NCBI GenBank assembly: GCA_024036415.1
Contig: JAMWET010001917.1
Location: forward strand, 558,001 to 622,000
DNA from: Prochilodus magdalenae
Lineage: Eukaryota > Chordata > Actinopteri > Characiformes > Prochilodontidae
Direction: 5' to 3'
DNA: 64,000 nt
The notes under the pieces are model-generated. The model had not been told where the DNA came from and did not search any database. It saw only the letters and a program-made list of their open reading frames with translations. This document shows, piece by piece, positions 32,317 through 45,060 of the stretch (positions are counted from its first letter, which is position 1; every line of letters begins with the position of its first letter). Made by a program: the position numbers and the translations under genes.

Positions 32317-35300
32317 CGGTGCACTTCCTTTCAGAACCTGCAGATGGCACTGTGGAGCTGTCAGGTTCAGGGCCACAATAGAGTTAAACTGCTTGTCAGT
32401 CAGGATGGGCGACGGCGAGATTGTGCGGCACACCTGAATGCCTCATTTCACTCCAATCCTGCTCAGGTTCTGTTATCACTGCTCATCATCTTGTCTTGAA
32501 CTGGGTGAAAGTTTACTTTTGAGCTTCAATGGAGGACCTGAACAAAGGCTGTACACGGAGGCCATCTGAATCGGGACTGCAGACCATCTACATTTATGGA
32601 CACAAAAAATGCTAAAAGGAAGCATCAGTGCTATTCGTAGATTTCGATGAAAACACGTTTAAAACAGCTCAGTTTGGGGTGCGCTGTAAAGAACCCAAAT
32701 TTACAGCTGTGTAGCACAAATCAGACGTGAGAAATGGCATGTTGCATTATGAATTATGCTCAGCACCTCAGGAAATATGAGTCATTTCAAGGTCACATTT
32801 ATTCTAAAAGCAGACATCATTAGTGTAGCCTTTCCTGTGCCAAAATGGTGGGCACCATGCGACACTCGACACCCACAGCATTATGCTTTGTGCACACTTC
32901 TGTGATTCACATTTTAGTTAATGAGCGTTTCTTGTCTGCTGAGACTGCGGATCTTACTTTGGTTGTCAACAAGCAGGCACTAGTGTAGAAAGGGAAGGAG
33001 TATAAGAATGAAACTGGATCTCAGATGTGGGAAGCATTGTCTTACGGAAGTATGTGTTGATGCATTGACATCAGCTTCAAAACATGTATCAAAAAAACCT
33101 CCTGATGCATTCATGGTCCCTGGTCCATTGCAGTTGTCACAGCGGTGGTGGAGTCTGCAGATGAGACGGATAAGAACCCAGACGGTCATTACTAGGCAAT
33201 TTTGGAGATATTGGCCATTGTAATTAATGTCCTCTCTCTTGATACAATCGGCAACACATCAAATGTCTACCCTATTAAAAGCTGGTTAGACTATATTATT
33301 AACTTAATGATTACTTTCAGATCATCAGATGCAGTCTAATGAACAAATATGAAGAAAATATGAAGAGGTCAAATCCTCATTTATTAGACCCTCATTTATT
33401 GTTTGATTTATTGTTTGTTTACACCAACAATCCAAGTAAATACAATGCATATACACGTGTAGGTTAGCACAACTTTAGGGCAAAACTGAAGAGCCCACAA
33501 GGGCAACAAAGTCAAGCCCAACCTTGAAGTTGTCATGGAATACATTTATGCAGCATTCTTCTTTGCTGTCTGATGTCTCCATTAAAGCTCTGTGGCTTTG
33601 GCTGAGGTAAAAAATGTCCAGATGAGATTTTACATGCCCATTTACAGCCTTATAATTTGTCAAGCTGTTTTTCCCTTTTCTGGTGGGCTCATGAACAATA
33701 TGACTAGCTCTGTTCTGATAGGAAACCAATTTCATGATTTGGAGCTGAAATAGAGCAGTTAGTGTAGTAGTAAACTAATGGCAATCGTGATTAATGACGG
33801 GGAATCACGATTTACAAGCAAAAATGGTGGGGTGACAGTAATGAGCTCAACCCCTGGATAGGCATCACATGATCACAGTAATGCAGTTATCATCATAGCC
33901 ATGTAGTCAGCCATTATGAACTCTAGTAGTTTACCATATTGTGAGAGCTGTACTACTGTCATTTCATAGTTTTAACATTCAGCAAGGGTTGATAAAGTGC
34001 CAGTCACAGGAACCTTTGTATACTGCAGACCCATTTAGGAACTACACCTCATGGAGATACAGATGCATAGTAGGGATATACAGTTACATTTGTGTTTGTT
34101 TTGGTTGGGAGGAGGGCTCTTTTGTGTTTTGCCATTTTGGTGAGGCAGAAGAAAACATCTTACAGGTATATATTACACTCTGCTTCTGTCTTTCTACCTC
34201 TCACACTGCTGTGCAGCTTCAGAGATTTTTCAGCATTTGTAAGCAATTGCTAAATGAGCCAAAAGCAGATGAGGGCAAGATTCGGCACTTTTATCAGAAC
34301 ACATCCTTGTCTGCTTTGCTCGCCAGTCTCAGGCCAGTTCCAAAATACCTTCCATGCCAAATACACTTCAATTACACCAGAGAAGCCAGAGGCATGGCAA
34401 GAAGCAAGCCGCTCCCTGCAACTCTGTTTAAAGTTTAATTCTGACTCTCACGCTCAGTGTGCTACACATCTGGAGCCCAAGAGTAAGCAAACAAGTGAAA
34501 AAGAGTGGGCAGTGTGCAAGAGAAAGGTTTTTAAGTTATTTGGAATACAGCCATTTTTCTGAACGGGTCAGTACAGCAGTAGTCGCTTGGGCAAAGCCGT
34601 TACCGAGCCCAACAGTTGCTGTCAGCAGAGATCTCCACCTCATTCCATCACTCCAGGGTTGCTAGTCAGCCAGACGTTACATGCTGTCTCTCCCAATGAT
34701 GATGAACATGGTGTTAGTAGTAAACATGCACAAAGCTGCTGCTTCAGCTTGGCTAAGCACTTCCTGCAGTGTTGGTGTACTGTGTCATTGTGTGATTAGG
34801 GGGAGTTATTTATCATTTTGTCTGCTCTACTCCAAAGCCACAGCCTCACACCACTGCCTCACACCACCAGTAATGTTTTTTTTCCTAGGTGAAGAAGTCA
34901 GCCTGCCATCTGTGTGGTATTACCAGCAGTCCCTCCTTAGCAACATTAAACTCTGCCCCTTGCAGTAGAAGTATTAGCCAACCATGACCTCAAGTTCATC
35001 ATAAAACGCCTCATGCATCATTTTCACATGCATGCATACATACACATACAACATCTTTGCAATGTTTGGTATTGCGTTGTTAACTGAAAATGGTAGGAAT
35101 AGATTGACCTGGCTGAGTGTTTTTCTCCACGGCTGCTGTTTTTGAAAAAAGAAACATCCCTTTGGAGGAATTGACCCATGATGATGGAAATGACAATAAC
35201 CACAACAACAGATCATGTATTCCCCTCAGGCAATTGTCCAGCACTCAGGGGTTGTCATGTTAAATGATAGACTTGCATGGGGATCTTTGTACACTATAAA

Positions 35301-35392
35301 ACAAGGCTTGGGAAGGACAGCCAGCTCTTGCCTTTTTAAGGGGAAGTTTGAGGAAGGTGCTGTCTATTGTGCATGCTGCAAGTTTCACAAAA
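32317..35392. other. Complex noncoding DNA
   Basis: No repeat family recognised. The longest open frame in the window (33941-34438, 165 codons) lies here. It has no domain, signal peptide or homologous pattern and is overlapped by other-frame runs at 34254-34968. A perfect inverted repeat is at 33783-33812. Confidence 0.4.
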
Positions 35393-35399
35393 TCACCAA

Positions 35400-35668
35400 G
35401 CACTTTATTAGGAACACTGCCTTGTATCCACACTCATTGTTTATTTTATCAGCTCCACTTAACTTATATGTTCACTTTGTAGTTCTACAATTACACTGTA
35501 ATCTGTTTCAGTTTCTCTGCATTACCTTTCACTCTGTTTTTCAAGGAGCAGGACCACAGAGCAGGTATTATTTGGGTGGAGTATGTATCAATGCAGTGAC
35601 ACTCACATGGTGGTGGTGTGTAAGTGTGTGCTGCGCTGGTGTGAGTGGATCAGTAGTGCTGCTGGAGG
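35400..35668. mobile_element. Half of a common palindromic fish MITE
   Basis: The order of motifs is that of a very abundant teleost DNA-transposon-derived repeat: CACTTTATTAGGAACAC, TTTATCAGCTCCACTTA, TTTGTAGTTCTACAATTAC, ACCACAGAGCAGGTATTATT, then CAGTGACACTCACATGGTGG, GTGCTGCGCTGGTGTGAGTG and CAGTAGTGCTGCTGGAG. The copy stops at the centre of the usual palindrome; the second arm is absent. No transposase. Confidence 0.75.
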
Positions 35669-37560
35669 GGGGTTAGACTAGATATTCTATTAAATGCTAT
35701 GATAGGTTTGAGAGGCGGAATTTCTCCACCTCAGTTCAGGAGCCGGAAGTGTGAGCTGTTGTTGGAGATCTGGGCGAATGAGTTAAATGTGTAAATAAGA
35801 TCTGATTCTTTCCTTCCAGCAGAACATACAGTGACAAGTAGTGCAAAGCTCTTCATCGCTCCATTCAGAAGTGGACTGTGGGCTCTTTAAGGTTAATTAC
35901 ACAATGATGAACAGCTAACTCTACTCACTGTGCTGTCACAGCAAGGGAATACTGGATGAAAATCTACTGCCATCTTCTTCATTTCCAGCCTGGCTGACAA
36001 ACAAAGTCCAGTCTTTGTCGCATTTTTCATGAAGTCGCTTAGCGTAGCACACATTTTCCCTTCCCACTGACCCAGTTTTCCACTGGTGGGAACTGGTACT
36101 CATATGTACAGGCGCCCTCCCCTACCACTTCTCCTGTCAATGAGAATCATTCTCTGTTTGTCAGACCTCATTAGCTATGGTTAACTGACTGGTCATCAGA
36201 AGGTGCCAAATCAACAGATCCACCCCCACACCTCTGAGGACGTGGGCCGAGGGACAGCTCTGTGCCTCCTGTCTCTCGCTATACAGCTCAGTGAAGTCTC
36301 AGTGTTGATTTGCTCTCGTTGGTTTTGAGCTGGGCCTGGCATGTTATTGATCTCCCTCTGGTTTAATCAGTGGCCTTGTCACATTGCAACAAAGGGGAGC
36401 CAAGCCAAGATGAAAGCAATTTACTCCGGCGTAGGGAAGATTGCAGGCTTACGCTCAGGTTTTTTCCTAGTTCTGGATGTAATGGTTTGGTCTGTTTTTT
36501 TTACTTTCTTTTTTTTCTCTCTCCTCTTTTGGCCAACCAAACATCGCCTCAGCAAGTCTAACTTGGATGGTGAAAGTTGGGCTCGGATGGTAAAAACATT
36601 CCAGATTACATTTAAATAACATCATAAGATAAGACTATAGGTGAACAAGTCTTTTGTTCTTCGTGTTGAGCTGTAGAACATCTTGCCCTTGTTGTAAAAC
36701 ATTAGAAACAATGTTTCTGTCCAGATTTCCACTGCTACATCTAACCGAGCCCGATTTAAAATCAGACTAAATTATGGGGTAGGTAGCTGTGAAAATACCT
36801 TTCGCTTCCACTCCCTGTAATAAAGTTCGTATTACTCTTAGTGTGTCATTTTGGACACAATCATTCAGAATGAAGCTCCTCCTGCTTGTAAAAAGCTGTG
36901 CTGTTCAAGCTGTTACAGCTTCTGTTTAACTACTTAGCAAAATTATGCTGCATACTTGATGTGTACTAGGACTATGGAGGATTAAGCGTGATCATTAAGC
37001 TAACCGTTCCGGCTGTGTGATAATGAAGTTGTAGCAATGGAGGAGCAACCTTACACGCAGGCGGGGAAACACTGCTGTTGAACCTCTGTTAGAAAAAGCA
37101 CTGCTATTACCATTTAGATTGGGCAACCAGCCCACAGGCTGCAAACATGCACAAATAAATAATTGAATTTGCACACTGCTGTCGAAAACTGGACTCGCCT
37201 AGAGACGATCATTTCTTCCCCCAAGCCCTATTTTCACGTTGACTGCTCGTTGTGTTTTCAAGGCTATCAGTTTGTTCCTGTGGGCAGCTTAAATAATCAT
37301 CAGGAGTCAATGGTTAGGCCGGAGTACCGCTGCTTCCTGTTTTTTTCTCTCTATTCCGTGTTCAAACTAAGACAGCTCTCAGAAGGATCCCTCTTCACGG
37401 AAAGAGCAGCGAGGCTAAATTCCTTTAATCAGTCAAACGTTCTTAAGTTCAGAGGTGCTCCTCGAGCCAAGGCCTACACTGATTTATCGTTCTGTTCTAT
37501 TGAGTTTTGAGGTTGCTAACAAGGCACGCTCAGTAGCAGATAAGCACCATGTTTGCCTGT
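35669..37560. other. Complex noncoding DNA with conserved-element-like blocks
   Basis: Balanced blocks at about 36100-36480 (ACCTCATTAGCTATGGTTAA) and 37000-37520 (GATCATTAAGC, TTAAATAATCATCAGGAGTC) resemble regulatory DNA. The 92- and 115-codon plus frames here show no recognisable protein features. Confidence 0.3.
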
Positions 37561-39409
37561 AATTAAATATGACTTCAAAACTGTTATACAAATGCATTCT
37601 CTAAGCTATTACATGCAACCTGGTCTACATGAAACTAGCAACTGGCTAAGATTATGTTGATGCATGGTGATGACTCAGCTATCTGCATAAGGAGGTATCA
37701 GTGTTGAGCTTGCCTTCTCCTGACCAATAACCTGTCTGTCATGACTGCAAGGAAAAAATCATAATTATAGCAACAAAACAAAGCTGGAAGTCAGCTGACA
37801 CAGCACATTTGAAAGCAAGAGAGTGAAAGAACAAGAGAACTACATTCAACATCAAAACATTCCGCTGAGTCTGTACCTGCACCTCCCGGTGTTGTGTAAA
37901 CTACCATTAATAACATTCCCCCCTGAACCTGTTTACAGCCTGTCTCATTCATCATAGTCTTCTCAAAAATAAAACTGTGCTCTCTGAAGCTTGCTACTAT
38001 GCCAGGGGATTTAGTGATCTGTACTGCTTTGCCTGAGTGCCCTCTGCATCATCCTGAATTTCTTGAGCTCCATGTGGACATGGAGTTCAGAAAGCAAGCC
38101 CTGCAATGATGCAGAAGAGAAAAGGCCTTTTTTCATAGCAAAACAAATAAAGAACCTCCATCTAATACCTGCACATGAACATATCAACTACCAATAAAGA
38201 AAACTGACAAATTAAAGAGTAACTTTGGTTTGAACATAGGACATGTACAGGATCTGGGGGCCTGCAGTGATCAGAAGGAAATGGCAAATTTAATCAGCTT
38301 TTAGATAATGCCAAGATATGATGATCTAATATCGCCATAAGAATTCCAAACTAAATACCCAAACCAAGTTTTTCTGGTTTAATAGTTAAATCATTTAATG
38401 ATTGGTCTTACACAGTTAGAGAACCAACCTGCCTTGGTTAGATCTAGTAGGATATATCAGCACTCATTAGTCCCACTGTGGTCAGTTATTTCTCCTGGGT
38501 TTGATAGTGATGAGTTGTAGATGTTAATTCTTAAAACTGTATTTCTGAGCACTCCCCCCATGATGACAAGGAAATGATCCTAACACAGAATGAGCCCTAA
38601 GGCAGTAATTTATTGCATCACCATTTCTTTAATTTTTATCTTATTTTCAAAAATAAGTGACCAAAAGCTGTCCTTTGTAACATGTACACAACTCTGGAAA
38701 TGAAAATGCCAAAGCTAACAGTGTGGTCACAATCCTTAACTACTTTCCACAGACATCTGTTCCATCCTTCAGTAAGTGCCCAGAACAATCAACCCCTCCC
38801 CCAAAAATTGCGTTATTGTATGTTTTTTTAGAGTCTTAGGTATCTTTCTACTCAAAGTGATGCAAACCTGCCCTTGTATGAATGGCAATATCTGCCCAGC
38901 AGTGTTGCCAAGATGACTGCTGAGTGGTCAGGCATTCCTATAAGGACATTGAAATGTCTCACAACTCATGCAATGTAGTTTGCTTAGATGGAAGATGGAA
39001 AAACTGTACAATGAAATGTGTTAAAGTAAGACGTAAAAAATATGCAATTAATCTGTGTTCATTACATTCCTTATAATTTCTTCTCTAAAATACACAATAC
39101 ATTCAAAGTCTGACATTCTGTTCAAATGACAGATGTGTCTATACACAACCATGCATGCCAAGCCAATCAACACTGTCTGTGCTTTTGACCTTACCCATTG
39201 TCCCAAAGCACTTTTGAAAACTTTGTATAAATATGTAAATAAATATTCATATTGGAATTCGTATTCGTATTTTTGACTGTCAGAATGCTAAACAGTCATG
39301 CTTCAACAAACCTTCAAAGTGTGTTTTCACAAATGCTGCGTGACGGACAAACCAACAAACACTGATGTGTATTGATGTTCATTTTTTCTCTTTTTTTATT
39401 TCTCCCCTC
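37561..39409. other. AT-rich noncoding DNA
   Basis: No gene, mobile element or tandem repeat recognised. Confidence 0.5.
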
Positions 39410-39760
39410 TGTTGTTTGAGTCTTGGCAAAGCACAAGAGGACTAATGAAGCATCTGCTCAGATGCCTCGGGGTCACACTTAAAAACATTGCTTGCATGTC
39501 ATCGTGCTCCAACCCAATTATAACGTTACAGTTTCATCACCTTAAAAATATCCACTGAACGCAGCAGGGGATATTTCTGGAAAAGCCTTAAACCACTGCA
39601 GAAATCTTTTGGATGTTACCCATTACATTTTAAGGTTCAAGGGAGGCTACAAAAAGTCATTTTAGGTGGGGATTATTCTGTTCGTTCAGTGAAGGGTGTA
39701 AAGGATCATTAGTGCTGATTGAGGGCAGATTTGTGCCTTGAAATAAACTGAGCCCTGTCA
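39410..39760. other. Conserved-element-like noncoding block
   Basis: Complex stretch with CCCAATTATAACG, GGACTAATGAAGC, TACCCATTACATTTTAAGG and GGATCATTAGTGCTGATTG. Several ATTA cores are regularly placed. Candidate regulatory DNA, conservation untested. Confidence 0.28.
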
Positions 39761-41212
39761 TTAAACTTGCACTGTAATCCTTCCATAAATTCACCACTGG
39801 CCAAATCAATGCAAGATCAATGTGCTAAATCGATGTGAATTCAGAAGTTCTGTGTTTAATTTACATTAATACTAATAATTATTGAAAAATTGAGAGATGT
39901 AAGCACTAAATTGGATATGTGATGTATATGGCAGACGTGTATAACAAAACTTATACAAGTATGTGTTTTGTAGGCACATACAAGCCAAGAACCATTTAGG
40001 CACTTAAAGCAGAACAACATGATGAATGGAAGGTACACTTCTGTGTGAAAGGCAGATGTTTAATTTCCAGTAAAAAGAAAATTAAGTTCAAAATATTCAT
40101 TTTTCAGAAGATTTGTATGAGGAAATAGATGTAAGAAAATACACATGCATAAATGAAAAGTCAAACAATGCAGTGGGAATGTCCACAGTTGGAGTTTTAA
40201 AATGTGATTAAGAGAAATAGAGAAACTGAGATTCCTAACTGTGCAAGACCTTGCAGAACACCAAAATTTACACCATCAGACAAACAGTAGTTTGTGAGTT
40301 TGGACAATGCCTTCAAAATTTGGTTGTAGTACAAGGGAAGAGTCCAAGGGAAGGGAGAGAATTCAGGCCAGAGTACTGGACATCCTCTGTCTGGAGCTAG
40401 AAGGTCCTACCCCCTGTGTAACTACTCCCTGGTATGACATAGGACTGAGGAGCAGAGAGGAGATAAGATGGTGGTGGGGACTGCAAGAACCTCAAAATGG
40501 AAACAGAAGGTAAAGAGGGGAATTTGTAGGGCATTAGACTGGGAGGAGTAGAGGTTTTAGGTATGCTCTTCTTTTCCAAACTGCATTTATTCCATATCCT
40601 AAATTTAAGTTTTCTTCTTTAGAAGACAGAGGAATCGAGCACCAGTTGCTATGAGAGACTGACCACCCAAGTGTCCAGATCTTAGCATCCAAAAACTGGT
40701 TTGGGATTACTTGAACAGCTCAAGACCAAACTTTGAAAGTGTGGAAAAATATCCCTGCAGATTTCTTGAGAAACCTCAAAAGTGAGTGTCACAAAAGGAA
40801 TAGAAGCTACAATAAAGGCAAAGGGAGGACAAACTGAATATTAAAATTTTAGTTTGGATCATTTTCTGCTATATATGTAATTTCACTCTCTATTTCCCTA
40901 TCCCTATCTATTTGTAACAATGTGGTATAAACAGCTTATTTTCTAAGTTAAATGTCTAATTAATCATAATATAACAGTAATATTTCATGCATGTGTAAGG
41001 CACGATCCCAGCAGTGCGTATAATGAGGAATAAGGTGGTTTTTGAACTTTGCACAACACCACATCATCAGGGTAATCTTTCAACACTCTGTGTCATTTGA
41101 TTCGGTAATAAGAGCTACCAAATCAGTTCCACAGATGTGCAGTGATCAAAATGACTAGACAGACAGAGACAGACTTTGTCGTGTTGTCTACACACGAAGC
41201 ATGTTGTCACTT
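39761..41212. other. AT-rich noncoding DNA
   Basis: Frames of 60 to 68 codons around 40307-40579 overlap on both strands and have no support. No element recognised. Confidence 0.5.
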
Positions 41213-42340
41213 CCTGAGGAAGTAACTGAAATCTGATGGTTTTCTCAAATTGTTGCAATAGCCTGTAGGAACATTTTCTCTGTCTCTTTAATACTTATAC
41301 TTGAAGGTGTGCATAAAGAAAGAGGAAGCAGGAAAGGGTACGATTTGTGGTAAAATAATATTTATTTAGCGATACCCCTCAAACTGATACAATCCTGCTG
41401 GTCTAAAGAGGAAAAGAACTTTCAATAGGGCCCACGGAGACCAGTGTTTAACTCTAGCATTAAGAGGCCACTCTTTAATTAGAGCGGTGCATAGCAGACA
41501 CAATGGCTTCTCATGTGTCTAATGTTTTTTCTCAACATGGTTTATCACCTCAGTGACACTTCCTCAAATCTCGTGGAGTTTTGAAATGAGGGTGTCAAAC
41601 TGATGAATACTTCATTTGAAAGGGGGATTGTGTTATCTGATCACTTCCTGTGTGGTCTGTTGTATCTGAAGACATCTACTTCATTTTCATGGCTGTTTAC
41701 ATACAGAAATAACTGGTCTCTTTGGTATAAGCTTAACATGAACATCAGAGCAAAGTGCCACGCCACTTGCTTCATCTCTCATTGCCCAAGAAACGGGCTA
41801 ACTTTATTATCCGCATTAGACAGTGCTACAGTCTTGCTTGTGCAGATGCCACAATTTAACTTATTCACTCAACATGCAACAGAAAAAAATGCGTTGGAAA
41901 AAGAAGCCACCTTTGGCCTTGTAGAAATTCCGACATAAAACATTTAGCACCATTTGTGTGGCCTTGCGAAGCTACTGTTAGAAAACAATATTAGCATAAT
42001 GTTTATCTTCATATTATCCTGTTGGGTTTTAAATATTTTGCACCTCAGGTTGTTTGAATTGGTTGTGTTTGTTAAAGTTGGTTGATATTAAAAGGGACAC
42101 CCTACAATGATAAGTTTATAATTCAAGATCCAGGAGGCAAATGCACAGAGAAACAGGCTGTTAGACCGCACAATGAAATTCTTACCACCTCCCTGACTAC
42201 TAACACAACTCCAGATTACAAGCTACTATACAAACACAAACTAAATACTAAGTAAAAAACTATCATAAAACACAGAAGACGAGTAAAACAAATATATGCA
42301 TATACACTTCATGTTTGGAAAATTATTGGTAATATTGAAT
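41213..42340. repeat. Segmental tandem duplication, copy 1 (parts A and B contiguous)
   Basis: About 1.13 kb. Part A (41213-41639) is repeated at 42345-42790 and part B (41640-42340) at 45846-46552. Within part B an exact run of 85 bp (42242-42326) equals 46446-46530. The 111-codon plus frame in this copy (41603-41938) is broken in the other copy, so it is not a conserved protein. No transposon ends, poly-A tail or target duplication were seen. Confidence 0.93.
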
Positions 42341-42344
42341 AAGA

Positions 42345-42790
42345 ACTGAGGAAGTAACTGAACTCTGATGGTTTTCTCAAACTGTTGCAATAGCCTGTAG
42401 GAACATTTTCAGACATATGACATTTGTGAAATAACACTGTCTCTTTAATACTTATACTTGAAGGTGTGCATAAAGAAAGAGGGAGCAGTAAAAGGTACGA
42501 TTTGTGGTAAAATTTATTCAGCAATACCCCTCAAACTGATACAGCTTATGTTCTGCTGTGCTAAGGAGGGAAAGACCTTTCAATAGGGCCCACGGAGACC
42601 AGTGTTTAACTCTAGCATGAAGAGGCCACTCTTTAATTAGAGCGGTGCATAGATGACACAATGGCTGTTCACGTGTCTAATGTTTTGTCCCAACATGGTT
42701 TATTTACACTTCCTCAAATCTCGGTGGAGTTTTGAAATGAGAGTGTCAAGCTGATGAATACTTCATTTGAAAGAGGGATTGTGTTTTCTG
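42345..42790. repeat. Segmental tandem duplication, copy 2, part A
   Basis: Matches 41213-41639 with scattered substitutions and small indels (for example an extra CAGACATATGACATTTGTGA segment near 42410). It begins 4 bp after copy 1 ends, so the arrangement is direct and tandem. It stops at CTG 42788-42790, where the copy is split from its part B. Confidence 0.93.
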
Positions 42791-42874
42791 TAATAGCATT
42801 ACAGTCGTTCATCAACACATGATCTTCAGGGTTTTATCACTCTAACAACAGTCCTGCAAGGTAAGGCAAAAGGG

Positions 42875-42921
42875 AAAGCAAGCAAGCAAGCAAGCAAGCA
42901 AACAAACAAATGAATAAATAA
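42875..42921. repeat. (AAGC)n/(AAAC)n microsatellite
   Basis: Six AAGC units pass into AAAC and AATA units. It gives a Leu/Ala/Cys-rich minus frame that is not a gene. Confidence 0.95.
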
Positions 42922-44099
42922 TATTTTTTTATATTTTCTATGTACAAGTCTATATTTCTTATAAAATATTTATTACAGACAGTCACACATGCCACTTGTT
43001 TCTTAGATAAGGCATTATTTGACATGTAATTGCCTTCAGCTTATGCTCTGTGTCCCCATGCATCTCCCTTGCTTATCAGCGGCTTCAACTCGGATCAAAC
43101 CAAATATTTAAATAAGCAAACATTTTTGCAATACTTTATGCATGAGTAAATACACATTGATTAATGTTATAAAAGTGAATGTAAATAAAAGATCTCTTTG
43201 TTGTTCAGAACTTTTTGATGAATCATAGTACTCGTTGCAGGCACTCCGACACAACATGCTGAATCAAACTGTGTGGAGTATGTGTGAAGTATGTAAAGAA
43301 TAAACAGAGTTATAATAACAGGATAAGGAGTGAGTTTTAGGTCTTACTTCAGATTTGCTTGCTTGCTGATGCTTTGCCACACAATATCACACTGACAATG
43401 TGTATCATGACTGTAAACTAACCGTACTGAATGATGTAGCCTAAAAAAGAGACATGATTTCAAGGTAAATCTACTTCAGTGTAATTGCTCTAGCTAGAGA
43501 AAGTAGCTTCTGCTAATTATTGTGATCTCTCCTGTGCCTTATATTGAAAACAGCCATGCAAACAAATTCATTGAAAAAACAGGATTCGATAAAATGTACA
43601 TATAAAATTCATGACAGGTGAAAGTTTAATTTCAGATAAACATGTTACTATCAGTATTATCATGCCAAGTCTCAACTGAATGTGTGACTTTATTAAGATC
43701 TCTATTACAGGAGGAAGATGTAAAGTTACTGGGGAGAAATCTCTGAGCAGCCAGAAACTTTAGCAAAAGCCTACTTTATCTTTGGATCTGATTTCATTCT
43801 TATCTACCAAAAGCTGCAGAGATATTAAGGATATTGGTTTTTGAATTTTTCTTTCTTATGGGTTGCTGTTTTCAGGAGTTGACACTTTGAGAGCTTTCAC
43901 AGATAGCTCAGATGTCTATAACTCAGTTTGAGCTGCTTTTGGAGATGCAAGCACCACATGTGACAAAGCATAAGATGAAAAAAACTAATCCTTTGGCCAA
44001 AACATTGATGAGTCATAGTCAATAAAACATATCACAATAAAACACCATATACAATAGTGTATGAACTTGCTTTTCTTTACCTTACAATGGACATGCTTT

Positions 44100-44310
44100 T
44101 TTAAGGATGGGTTCTCATACACATTTTACTTGACTGCATTGAAAGCCAGGTATAAACAGTCAGGTTCCAGTCAGATCCGATCTGGTCATGCTAAGGACGC
44201 ATTTCAGTGAAAGTGTTAATGGAATCTGGTCCAAATTCATCTAGATATAATCCGGACAGAAACACATGTTAATGCAAGATGTAAACAGGCTCTATGTGCC
44301 TAAAACATGC
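44100..44310. mobile_element. Possible MITE fragment
   Basis: TATAAACAGTCAGGTTCCAG, CAGATCCGATCTGG, ATAATCCGGACAG and GTAAACAGGCTCTATGTGC resemble a fish MITE family with GATCCG/CGGATC inverted motifs, as I remember it. Termini were not defined. Confidence 0.3.
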
Positions 44311-44589
44311 ATAGAATAGGAAGATGCAAAAATGTTCCAGTGCCTGAACTAGTCAGAGTGAAACACCCAGAGGCACACAGTACCTAAGCTGCTGCTTTAA
44401 ACACTTATTTGCTGTTACAGCCCAAGGCTGTGTTCTTAGTGCATAGAATATTGAATACTGAGCTTCATCACTATGTGTTAAGCTATCCAATACATTTTCA
44501 TCCACTTACATAAATGCACATGTTTACATTCCCTTAAATAGGAATTAATACTTTCATATTTTTATCACAGTAACGGCATCTGTTAATCA

Positions 44590-45060
44590 GCACTGATCAG
44601 AAAAACCCATTTGAAATTCTGTGGCAGAGAGGAAAAATGAACAGCGGCTGAGACTTATCATGGATTAGTAAGATAATCAAGCCTACAACCATTATTGAAA
44701 TGAAAGGGTTGTTTCCTTCATTTCAGGTGATTAGATTGTTAATTGAACTTCGTAAGGTGATAAAGGAAAGCTGATGGCAAACTATTAAACACATTCCTTT
44801 CGCATACATCCTGGGGGTGGAAATGCGGTTAATGGACAGGATCTTTCAATCACTGGTGACTTTTAATAAGGTTTGTGGTGAGAGAAAATCAACCCTGGAC
44901 CACTTTGAACAATGTTTAGCAATGACCCCACAAGATAAGCGCTGGGCAATTTGCATGCCTCATATAGCGGCCATTTCCTTACATTGTTTGTGTTCGTGGC
45001 TTCCTAACTATCTAATTAATCATTGCCAATTATACCCCAAAGAACTGTGAATTGGGCAAG
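44590..45060. other. Conserved-element-like block with octamer and homeodomain sites
   Basis: Complex block with a perfect POU octamer ATTTGCAT (44949-44956), TAATTAAT (45013-45020), CCAATTAT just after it, GATTAGATTGTTAATTG near 44731, and AATAATCAAGCC-like motifs. A 77-codon plus frame (44817-45050) has no recognisable domain. The best enhancer candidate in the window by motif content. Conservation was not tested. Confidence 0.42.

Noticed and set aside
33941..34438. Longest open frame, 165 codons on the plus strand
   Set aside because: No domain, signal peptide or family resemblance. It is overlapped by other-frame open runs and shows no convincing splice sites.
44817..45050. 77-codon frame within the enhancer-like block
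   Set aside because: No domain or splice sites. Homeodomain and octamer motifs explain the region better.
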